Shown: one piece after another, positions 8,704 through 16,114 of the stretch
How the letters are laid out: each line of letters begins with the position of its first letter
Numbering within the stretch: position 1 is the stretch's first letter
Origin: Bacteroidota bacterium
GTDB lineage: Bacteria > Bacteroidota > Bacteroidia > Bacteroidales > GCA-2748055
DNA: 62,114 nt
Reading direction: 5' to 3'
Assembly (NCBI GenBank): GCA_024640885.1
Contig: JAHEEC010000008.1
Location: 1 to 62,114, forward strand
The notes under the pieces: model-generated
What the model was told of the DNA's origin: nothing
Database searches by the model: none
The model's input: the letters and a program-made list of their open reading frames with translations, nothing else
Translations under genes and position numbers: made by a program

Positions 8704-9846
8704 TTATTCTGGTAACGGTTCAGCGACCAACAGCCCTGAAACCGAATGGACAGGACCTGTATTTGTCAGAATATTACATGCATTCCACACCGGGCGGATG
8801 AAGTCAATTAATGTGGTATCTCCGGATTCAGAGATTGTAATTCCATATACATCAACACCCGGATTGATCCGTATCTCCATTCCCACATCGATTACTACGG
8901 TTTCATTGCCCAGGGTCCAGTATTCCCCTTTGCCCATATATAAATCGTTCAGGTAAAATTCTCTGTCCAGGAAATGATAGGCGGTGAACTGGTAAAACGG
9001 ATTATCCGTGTCCGAAAATGCCATTCCTGGCGTTGCAACACGTTCGATCAGCTCTTCAATGTTCATGATCCCGGTCCGGTGATAAATACTGTCATGTTCG
9101 GCCAGAATGGTATAACTGCCAAACCACAGCCTTTCCCTGATTCCGGATAGCTCAATGGCCTGCGCCAGGATCGAATAATCTTCCTGTTGCTGAATCCAAT
9201 CACAACCTGAGAACTCTACCTGTTGGAGGACCTCGGAGATCACATGGACACAGCCGTTGGTCATTTCCAGGTTTGATTTGATAATAGAAGCCACATTGTT
9301 CACTTTTATGAGCGGGTTATCATCTTCCGTGTAAAAGCCAATGGTCAGCCTCTCCCCGGTCAGGGTTCTTTCTGTAAGCGCCCCGAATGGAAATTCATCT
9401 GTAGGGACTTTTTTGTTTAATGTATGGTAGCGTGTGAGCGTTTTTAAGATGATGGTGTCCTGCAAAAGTTCTTCAAGATTTCCGTAATCCGGATTCTCCT
9501 CAATGAAACGATCAATGGCTTCATTGGTGGGTAAAAAAAGAGTATAACCTTCCCCATTAGGATTGTAGGCACATAACGGGAGAAACATCTTCCCTTCAAC
9601 CAATATCCTGTTGAATTTCGAATACTCTTCCGGATTTGTTTTAATATATTCACCTATTGTGGAGGTCTCTTCGTAGAACCTGTGAAGTTCATGCGGATCT
9701 GATTCACAGGATCTCATGACCGCTGAAAGAATAATCCATGGAATAAGGAACCTGACCAGGATTTGTATTCCATTACCAGGTAAGCGCCCTCTCTCAAATA
9801 TGATTTTCCTTACCTGGTCCATTTCCGGTATTCTGATGAAGCTCAA
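8704..9846 (-). CDS. Fasciclin (FAS1) domain lipoprotein, small
   Basis: The 380-residue protein begins with about 24 polar residues, then a hydrophobic stretch and a lipobox-like AVMRSC (Cys at about 47). The first FAS1 domain (about 60-210) has GYTLFLPTNEAIDRFIEE and the downstream H box YHTLNKKVPTDEF; the second (about 215-370) has YTILAEHDSIYHRTGI and FTAYHFLDREFYLND. A start at the Met at residue 9 (9822) would shorten the unusual leader. It ends 39 bases from the convergent 588-residue FAS1 gene. Role is presumed surface adhesion or glycan binding, by family only. Confidence 0.8.
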   Translation of the reverse strand: MSFIRIPEMDQVRKIIFERGRLPGNGIQILVRFLIPWIILSAVMRSCESDPHELHRFYEETSTIGEYIKTNPEEYSKFNRILVEGKMFLPLCAYNPNGEGYTLFLPTNEAIDRFIEENPDYGNLEELLQDTIILKTLTRYHTLNKKVPTDEFPFGALTERTLTGERLTIGFYTEDDNPLIKVNNVASIIKSNLEMTNGCVHVISEVLQQVEFSGCDWIQQQEDYSILAQAIELSGIRERLWFGSYTILAEHDSIYHRTGIMNIEELIERVATPGMAFSDTDNPFYQFTAYHFLDREFYLNDLYMGKGEYWTLGNETVVIDVGMEIRINPGVDVYGITISESGDTTLIDFIRPVWNACNILTNTGPVHSVSGLLVAEPLPE

Positions 9847-10183
9847 TTCAACCGGATAAAAGGAATCCGGGTGAAGTTGGTGCGATCTATTTGTACATTA
9901 AACATATGCAATATTTTGCATCTACTCGAAAGAAACACCTGTAAACGAAGTCGCAAATACATTTTTATGGCAGTTCGGCCGGGGCTTTTCTATTTCTGAG
10001 GATGAAGCGCAAAAGGAATTTTCAGGCTAGATATCATCAAATCGTGATATATGGCTTGGGGAATAAACTGGACCAGGAAAGGAACTTCATTTCGTTAAAC
10101 ACGTAAGAAGCATCATAGGTGACCGTTTTAAAAACGGGAACCAAACCTTACACGGAATCTTAACGCGGATAAAATAATATCTT
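9847..10183. other. Intergenic stretch without a supported gene
   Basis: It lies upstream of both flanking genes, so it probably carries their promoters. It contains small palindromes: ATGCAA-TATT-TTGCAT at 9906-9921 and CCGTTTT-A-AAAACGG at 10123-10137. A 34-codon frame at 10002-10106 (starts MKRKRNFQARY) has no recognised family and I do not call it. Confidence 0.4.
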
Positions 10184-10747
10184 ATGAATTCGCCTGAAAT
10201 TCAACTAACTGAACAAGTCTGGAGAAGTCTTAAGATTATAATATTTATTATAGCCACCCTTGCCCCATTTATTATTATCTTTCTTGTATTTCGCTACAAC
10301 AGGATCATCAGCCGCCTGAAAAGGAAGCATGAAACGGATCAGAAAATAGTTGAGAAGAGAATCGAAATTTATGATCGGATTGCGCCAAAACTAAATGATC
10401 TATTGTCCTTTTATTGTTATAACGGAACATGGATAAAGATTTCTCCCCTTGATGTCTTAAGATTGAAAAGGGAGCTGGATAAGGAAATAAATATCTATAC
10501 GCCTCTATTTTCGGACGAACTTGGTAAAAAGTACAGTGATTTTATTGGTTTGTGCTTTGTATCGTTCTCTGGATGGGAACATGAAGTGAAGATTAAATCC
10601 TTATTTGATATGCGAAAGGAACACAATGTGGATTGGAACAATGATTGGATCAAGTTCTTTGATACAAAAAATGTGATTGACGCCATCAAGATGAAAGAGC
10701 ATTATAATGAGCTGATGGCGTTTTTTAAAAAGGAATTGAATATTTAA
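10184..10747 (+). CDS. Single-pass membrane protein of unknown function
   Basis: The 187-residue protein has one strong membrane helix at about 17-40 (IIIFIIATLAPFIIIFLVFRY) followed by a basic, helical cytoplasmic part (RIISRLKRKHETDQKIVEKRIEIYDRIAPKLNDL). A rest rich in aromatic and charged residues follows (YCYNGTWIKISPLDVLRLKREL; VDWNNDWIKFFDTKNVID). I do not recognise the family beyond a general likeness to hypothetical proteins with an N-terminal anchor and an alpha-helical domain. It is isolated between a FAS1 gene and a pseudogene. Its AT-rich coding differs from the neighbouring lipoproteins, which may indicate transfer. Confidence 0.7.
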   Translation: MNSPEIQLTEQVWRSLKIIIFIIATLAPFIIIFLVFRYNRIISRLKRKHETDQKIVEKRIEIYDRIAPKLNDLLSFYCYNGTWIKISPLDVLRLKRELDKEINIYTPLFSDELGKKYSDFIGLCFVSFSGWEHEVKIKSLFDMRKEHNVDWNNDWIKFFDTKNVIDAIKMKEHYNELMAFFKKELNI

Positions 10748-10783
10748 ATCGTGTGTTGAATAGAGAGCGAGGAAGAATGTTGC

Positions 10784-10820
10784 AGCCCCTGTTGATCTCC
10801 GGAACTTCGGGGGGTTTCAA
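10784..10820 (+). repeat. Degenerate copy of the 4529-4564 hairpin sequence
   Basis: The 20 bases AGCCCCTGTTGATCTCCGGA at 10784-10803 are identical to 4531-4550, and the following bases (ACTTCGGGGGGTTTCAATTT) are a diverged version of the other arm. Pairing is reduced to the GC-rich outer part. It sits 37 bases after the stop of the membrane-protein gene, so it may still act as its terminator. Confidence 0.45.
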
Positions 10821-10990
10821 TTTCTGTCAATGGAAGTATCGGGGGATTAGCAATGGCATTGTTACTATGTGCTTGAGAAACACCTGGGTAATGTGACTTT
10901 AAACCTTGCATCGGGTAACCCGGCGATCTCTGGAAAATAGAACAAAAAACTGATGCGGTTGTTTCTGAAAGGAGATACCACCGAGTCGGG

Positions 10991-11400
10991 ATGCCCGGGA
11001 AATCAAACAAAATATTACGGTTCTGGCAGGAACTGAAGCGACGTAAAGTTTTCAGGGTCATGAAAGAAAGAAACTGATCAGAAGAGAGGCCAGGTGATCA
11101 GACCGGGCAGAAAAATCGTCAGTGCAAACCACATTGTCATTGCCATTTTGTTTGCAGCGGTTTGCATTCTTCTTTACCCGAAAATTTTCAAACCGCACAT
11201 AACTGATGATATTGGTCTGGAGAATATTCAAACAAATAATCTGATTGCGGTCCTCCCTTTCTCCAACACAAAATCAGATCCTGAAACCGATCACCTTGGA
11301 TTTGCAATGGCCGACAAGATCATTGGGAGCCTGGTTTACCTCAATAACATCACCGTAAGATCCTCCGGGTCAGTTTACAATCCTTGCCCCTATTCTGCAA
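10991..11400 (+). pseudogene. Broken copy of the LKRRKV membrane-TPR family
   Basis: From the ATG at 10991 the frame reads MPGKSNKILRFWQELKRRKV then FRVMKERN and stops. The start matches the family N-terminus seen at 1098 (complement) and 22898. In another frame, 11094-11377 encodes the third membrane helix (VIAILFAAVCILLYPKIF) and the FlgO/TolB-like start (LIAVLPFSNTKSDPETDHLG, then IRSSGSVY-like sequence). The first two membrane helices are missing, and everything after about 120 residues, including the TPRs, is gone. The remnant abuts the 3' end of the convergent GH2 gene at 11401. An internal deletion plus 3' truncation explains it. Confidence 0.75.
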
Positions 11401-14163
11401 TTAGTTGCTATGGAGCTCGATTAGTGTATCCTTAAGTCCGGGTGATTGTGCAGTCACCCTGATGGTTCCGGCTTCATTATTTTTCGTACGGATGATGGCC
11501 AACACAAGGCCATTAAATGCTGGGCGCTCCTTCGACGGGAACTCTACCATGCAGGTTGGATCGCCATTATCCGTTGCCACTATCTCACCGGGGCCTTCAA
11601 TGCTGAATTGCACGTCATTATTTGCCAGTGGCACGACCATGCCCTGGGCATCACATACTTTCACAGTAATGAAAGAAAGGTCTTTTCCATCGGCGGTAAT
11701 TTCAGTATGATCGGCGGTGGCTTTTAACATGGCCGCTTCGCCTGTGGTTTTCACTTCATCCGTGGCCCATTCTTTACCGTCTTTGTAAACGATTACTTTC
11801 AATGTCCCCGGATTGTACACCACATCATCCCAGCGCAGCCGATATTCGTACTCCCCTTTTTTCTTTCTGCCCAGAGAGGCACCGTTTAAAAACAATTCGG
11901 CCTCATCGCCGGAAGTGAAAACGTGTACGGGAGTTACCTCCCCGACCCGATCGGGCCAGTTCCAGTGGGGCAGGAGATGTGCCATCGGATAATCGGGGCG
12001 CCAGTGCGCCTGGTACAGGTAAAAACGGTCTTTCGGAAAACCTGCCAAATCAATGATTCCGGTATAAGAACTGCGTGCACTGTAATAGGGGGTAGGTTCG
12101 CCAATGTAATCGAACCCATTCCAGACAAATTCGCCGGCCACGTATGGGTTTTGTTCAAGAGCTCCAAATACCTTATCTGCAGTTGAACCAAAATCAACAG
12201 CGTGCAATTCATAGGAAGAAACCTGTGCAATCCTGGAATCTCCGCCTCTTCCATCCCGAATGGGGGCGCTCAACTCTTTCGATACAGGAAATAGATAGAT
12301 GCCCCGGCTGCTTGCTGCAGATGCAGTTTCGCTGCTCAATATCACTTTCCCGGGAAACTTCCTGTGAAACTCGGGATATTGTGGTTTGGTTCGAATGCGG
12401 TCGGTCCCTTCAAATTCCGGCGACTGCCTGATCCCCTCTCCCTGGTAGTTCAAACTTATGATTTCCAGCACCTCGGAGAAGGGCATGAAGGATTTAGCCC
12501 AGTTCATGGAAGCTGTGGTTAATCGTGTGGGATCTTCATCCCTTGCTATTTTCTGCAACTTCAGGGAAATCGCTGCTCCATCCTTATCTGTATATTGTTC
12601 CCCAACCTCATTGCCATAACTCCACATGATCACGGAGGGATGATTTTTGTCCCGGCGGATCATCGCCCTGAGATCCTGTTCATACCAATCGGGGAAGATA
12701 AGATGAAAATCGTGGGGTGTTTTTTTACGCTCCCATACATCAAAAACTTCATCCACCACAAGAAATCCCATCCTGTCGGTAAGTTCGAGCAATTCCGGTG
12801 CCGGGGGATTGTGTGCAAAACGGATGGCGTTGCAACCCATTTCTGCCAATATTTCTAGCTGGCGTTCAGCGGCTCGGGTATTGAATGCCGCCCCCAAAGC
12901 GCCCAGGTCATGGTGCTGATTCACCCCTTGTATTTTTATAAGTTCACCATTTAGAAGGATCCCCTTATTTGGATCGTATTCTACAGACCGGACTCCAAAA
13001 CGGGTTTCGTACCGGTCGACCGGGACACCCTCTATCATCAAAGTGGTAACGGCCAGGTAACGGTTTGGTTTCTGCGTTGGGAGGGGTCCCCATAAATCCG
13101 GATTTTTCAAAATTACAGAAGCATCCACTTTTGTGCTTTCGCCCGCAGGAATCTCGGTGCGCATGGACGGAAAGCTGGCCACGGCCTTGCCGTTTTTTCT
13201 GCCCTCATCATCCAGGGTAAAGACCTCTGTTTCTATTTCAATGAGCGATTCCTGATTCGATGCGTTATCGATGCGCGTTGCAATATCAACCGTCGCCGAC
13301 TGTTTCGAGATGTTTCTGGTCGTTACAAATGTTCCCCACTGGCTCACATGAACGGGATTCGTCCTGGTGATCCACACATTGCGGTATATCCCTCCCCCGG
13401 GATACCATCGGGCTGAATTATTTGGATTATCAATTCGAATGGCCAGCTGGTTCTCACCTCCCATAACCACGTATGGGGTTAAATCTAACCGCCAAGAGTT
13501 GTAACCGTAAGGCCAACCACCTACCAGGTTTCCATTTAACCACACAGTGGCATATGACATCGCACCATCCACATCGAGGAATATGCACGTACCGGTATCT
13601 GAAGCCGGGATCTCTAATTTTCTTCGGTACCATCCCACACCGTTGCTTGGCAAACGTCCCATTCCACCACCCACTTCAGGATTCCAACCTTCCTGAAATG
13701 GGCCTTGAATGGCCCAATCGTGTGGCAGGGTTACATTTTCCCACGCCGATTCGTCCAGACCGGGCTTCACAAATGGAAAATCACCTCCGGGATTGCCTTC
13801 CGGACGCACATGGTGAACTTTCGGGTTCCCAATAAAGTTGTTTCCTGTGGGTAATACCCACATTTTCAATACCCCTTGAGCAGATTCAAATTCAACTGCT
13901 TCTGTAGGTTTTGAATCGGCATCTTTGTCATCCCTGTATTCCGAGGCTTCGGGACGCACATCGTAAATCAGGTGATCGGTCTCCTCTGGTGAATTATATT
14001 TTTGAAAGCGCCAATTATCATTGATTGAAATCCTTTGACGAAATTCATTATTCCCGCTTTCGCTGGTATGGACGGAATTCGCACATGAGACAATCCCCGG
14101 CACGGAAGCAATCATCCCCACTTTCCAAAGAAGAGAAACAAATGGTATATTATTAATATTCAT
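11401..14163 (-). CDS. Glycoside hydrolase family 2 protein (beta-galactosidase-like)
   Basis: The 920-residue exported enzyme has a hydrophobic N-terminus ending in VSC (possible lipoprotein, Cys at about 27). Then come a GH2 sugar-binding jelly roll (about 45-270, with GVGWYRRKLEIP), an Ig-like domain (about 275-400) and a TIM barrel (about 405-720). The acid/base Glu is E519 in MWSYGNEVGEQ and the likely nucleophile is E612 in LSSETAS. A DUF4982-like and an invasin/Ig-like domain finish the protein (about 730-920). The family hydrolyses beta-galactosides, and related Bacteroidota enzymes act on other beta-glycosides, so the exact substrate is open. It is monocistronic; a GH3-like fragment follows upstream at 14318, hinting at an eroded carbohydrate cluster. 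Confidence 0.9.
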   Translation of the reverse strand: MNINNIPFVSLLWKVGMIASVPGIVSCANSVHTSESGNNEFRQRISINDNWRFQKYNSPEETDHLIYDVRPEASEYRDDKDADSKPTEAVEFESAQGVLKMWVLPTGNNFIGNPKVHHVRPEGNPGGDFPFVKPGLDESAWENVTLPHDWAIQGPFQEGWNPEVGGGMGRLPSNGVGWYRRKLEIPASDTGTCIFLDVDGAMSYATVWLNGNLVGGWPYGYNSWRLDLTPYVVMGGENQLAIRIDNPNNSARWYPGGGIYRNVWITRTNPVHVSQWGTFVTTRNISKQSATVDIATRIDNASNQESLIEIETEVFTLDDEGRKNGKAVASFPSMRTEIPAGESTKVDASVILKNPDLWGPLPTQKPNRYLAVTTLMIEGVPVDRYETRFGVRSVEYDPNKGILLNGELIKIQGVNQHHDLGALGAAFNTRAAERQLEILAEMGCNAIRFAHNPPAPELLELTDRMGFLVVDEVFDVWERKKTPHDFHLIFPDWYEQDLRAMIRRDKNHPSVIMWSYGNEVGEQYTDKDGAAISLKLQKIARDEDPTRLTTASMNWAKSFMPFSEVLEIISLNYQGEGIRQSPEFEGTDRIRTKPQYPEFHRKFPGKVILSSETASAASSRGIYLFPVSKELSAPIRDGRGGDSRIAQVSSYELHAVDFGSTADKVFGALEQNPYVAGEFVWNGFDYIGEPTPYYSARSSYTGIIDLAGFPKDRFYLYQAHWRPDYPMAHLLPHWNWPDRVGEVTPVHVFTSGDEAELFLNGASLGRKKKGEYEYRLRWDDVVYNPGTLKVIVYKDGKEWATDEVKTTGEAAMLKATADHTEITADGKDLSFITVKVCDAQGMVVPLANNDVQFSIEGPGEIVATDNGDPTCMVEFPSKERPAFNGLVLAIIRTKNNEAGTIRVTAQSPGLKDTLIELHSN

Positions 14164-14317
14164 CGCATTATATTTTCTTAATCCTTTGGCTTTCCAAGTT
14201 AAAGTATTTTATTCATTCAAGAGAGCCGGTTCCTGTCTTGAAAATTTCGATCCATGTCCTGCTTCTAGATCTGTTCCAGGTGCTATAGCCCTTCTAAGAT
14301 CAACGTGATTTTTGAAC

Positions 14318-14458
14318 GTGCTCAAAATCACTATTCCGGCAGCGGATTTATCTTTCTGGAATGAGAATACTTATGGCTGGACCCTGGCGGAAGGCTCCGT
14401 CATTGATGCGGACCGGGTTACCGAAGTCTTTGATGGACTTTTGCCCCTTCCCTTGTGA
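14318..14458 (+). pseudogene. Possible fragment of a GH3 C-terminal fibronectin-like domain
   Basis: In the plus strand the frame ending at TGA 14456-14458 reads VLKITIPAADLSFWNENTY, then GWTLAEGSVIDADRVTEVFD. This resembles the C-terminal FnIII-like domain of GH3 beta-glucosidases, whose pattern is roughly LxVPxxDLxFWNExTxxWxLEPG. A stop lies in frame just upstream, so only about 45 codons remain, with no start. It overlaps the last 41 bases of the decarboxylase gene on the other strand. Family assignment is by motif memory only. Confidence 0.35.
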
Positions 14459-15929
14459 CTATTTCTATTACCTCTTCAATGTCTTTTTTAGAGGTTCGAA
14501 AGTTTACAATACAAGCCCTCAGACAATACCTCTCATTCACCACCGCATTCGATAGAAATAACTCTCCACCTCTCTGCAATGAATTGAGCAACTCTTCATT
14601 CAGGCTGTTCAGATACGCCTTCTCGCCTTCAGCTTCCCGGGCACAATCCGATGGAACATATCTGAAAGTTGTAATGCTTAAAGATTGTGTGATTGCCTCA
14701 AGTTCCTTATGGTTGTTTGCCAGCTCGAACAATAGTTTTGAAAGTTCAATATCTTCGGCTATCATTTTGGTATAACCATGCCGCCCCACTTGCTGGAAAG
14801 TCAACCACACTTTTAGCGCCCTGAAACCCCTGGAATTTTGAAGCCCGTATTCATAATAGTTTTGTGTTAGGTTATCTTCACCCGTACCAAAATTATAATA
14901 TTCAGGGTGAGAGCTATAGGTGTCAGTTAAATGCCTGGGATTCTTCACCAGTGTGCAACCGACTTCCAGTGGATTATAGAGCCATTTATGTGGATCAAGT
15001 GCTATAGAATCCGCTTCATCCACGCCTGCAAATAACTCCTTGAGTTCAGGGAGACCTGCCGCGGGAATGCCGTATGCCCCGTCGATATGAAACCACAAAT
15101 CATTTGCTTTGCATACAGCGCCGATTGCATGAAGGTTATCTACAGCTCCCGTACTTACATCTCCGGCAGTCCCCACGATCATAAATGGTTTGTAACCTTT
15201 TTTCAGGTCTTGGTTTATTGCGTGTTCTAATGCACCGATATCCATTTTTTGCCCGGCATCTGTCTCTATCCAGCGTATCGATTTGTTGCCATGACCAAAC
15301 AAAACAGCTGCCTTTTCGATCCAGGTATGGGTCTTTGCAGAACAATACAACACCAGTTTCCCCGAGGTTGTCGAAATGCCGTCCTCCTTAAAATCATCAG
15401 ATATTTTAGCGTTTCTAGCAGCCAGAAAAGCTGTAAAATTTGCCATATTTCCTCCGCTCACCAATATACCCCCCCAACTTGTCGGGATCCCTATAAATTC
15501 TGCAAGCCATTTGATGGTTTGTTTTTCAATTTCGGTGGCCGCGGGACTTAAAATGTTGGCCCCCACATTTGGATTGACTGCAGCTGCCAATAAATCTGCC
15601 AGTGCACCCAGGGGGGCAGCAGAGGAAGTGATGTATCCGAAAAATTTCGGGTGTCCGTTTAAAAGAGAATGGTTGAATAATAAATCTGATGCTTTTGTCA
15701 ATAATTCAGAAGCAGAAGTTCCGTTTTCAGGCAGTGATTTATCGCCCAGGATTGAAAGCAATTGCTCCGGCGATTCCGCCGATGTGACCGGTTTATCCTT
15801 GATCGTTTCAATGAAATTGGCAATTGAGTCGATTAGCTGATGACCGATCTCTTGAAATTCCTGCCTGCTAATTTCGATGGGTGTGTCCCGGTTACCGGAC
15901 CGTAAACTGTTCTCCTTTTCTGTTGCCAC
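14418..15929 (-). CDS. PLP-dependent group II decarboxylase (aromatic amino acid / glutamate decarboxylase family)
   Basis: The 503-residue cytoplasmic enzyme has the group II decarboxylase layout. An N-terminal swapping segment is followed by the PLP-binding core: VSGGNMAN at about 157-164, H201 in KTHTW for ring stacking, D283 in HIDGAYG for the pyridine nitrogen, and the Schiff-base lysine K315 in LDPHKW. Length agrees with aromatic-L-amino-acid decarboxylase relatives. The substrate cannot be set from sequence alone; tyrosine, tryptophan/phenylalanine or an acidic amino acid are all possible. The gene lies 185 bases downstream of an APC-type permease on the same strand, suggesting a substrate/product exchange pair. 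Its last codons overlap a GH3-like fragment on the other strand. Confidence 0.85.
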   Translation of the reverse strand: MATEKENSLRSGNRDTPIEISRQEFQEIGHQLIDSIANFIETIKDKPVTSAESPEQLLSILGDKSLPENGTSASELLTKASDLLFNHSLLNGHPKFFGYITSSAAPLGALADLLAAAVNPNVGANILSPAATEIEKQTIKWLAEFIGIPTSWGGILVSGGNMANFTAFLAARNAKISDDFKEDGISTTSGKLVLYCSAKTHTWIEKAAVLFGHGNKSIRWIETDAGQKMDIGALEHAINQDLKKGYKPFMIVGTAGDVSTGAVDNLHAIGAVCKANDLWFHIDGAYGIPAAGLPELKELFAGVDEADSIALDPHKWLYNPLEVGCTLVKNPRHLTDTYSSHPEYYNFGTGEDNLTQNYYEYGLQNSRGFRALKVWLTFQQVGRHGYTKMIAEDIELSKLLFELANNHKELEAITQSLSITTFRYVPSDCAREAEGEKAYLNSLNEELLNSLQRGGELFLSNAVVNERYCLRACIVNFRTSKKDIEEVIEIVTREGAKVHQRLR

Positions 15930-16114
15930 AGTGTCAATCCTTGATCATGTTTGTAATGGGGGGGAGTGTCTTACTATAAACATTATTCTATGGATTTGGT
16001 TCAGGGGCCCATCATGCATTCATAACTCCCATGTAAAGGAGAGCAGAATCGTTGTTTCTTAGCCTGTGGATGCTTTTTGAGGGCGGGGGTTGGCCGGTGA
16101 ATTCTAAAGTTTGT

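Noticed and set aside
10002-10106. 34-codon frame starting MKRKRNFQARY
   Set aside because: Too short and without a family; it could be a relic, but nothing supports it.
11094-11435. An independent 113-residue plus-strand protein
   Set aside because: It is the middle of a broken membrane-TPR gene: its third membrane helix and FlgO-like start match family members, and its last codons run into the 3' end of the GH2 gene.
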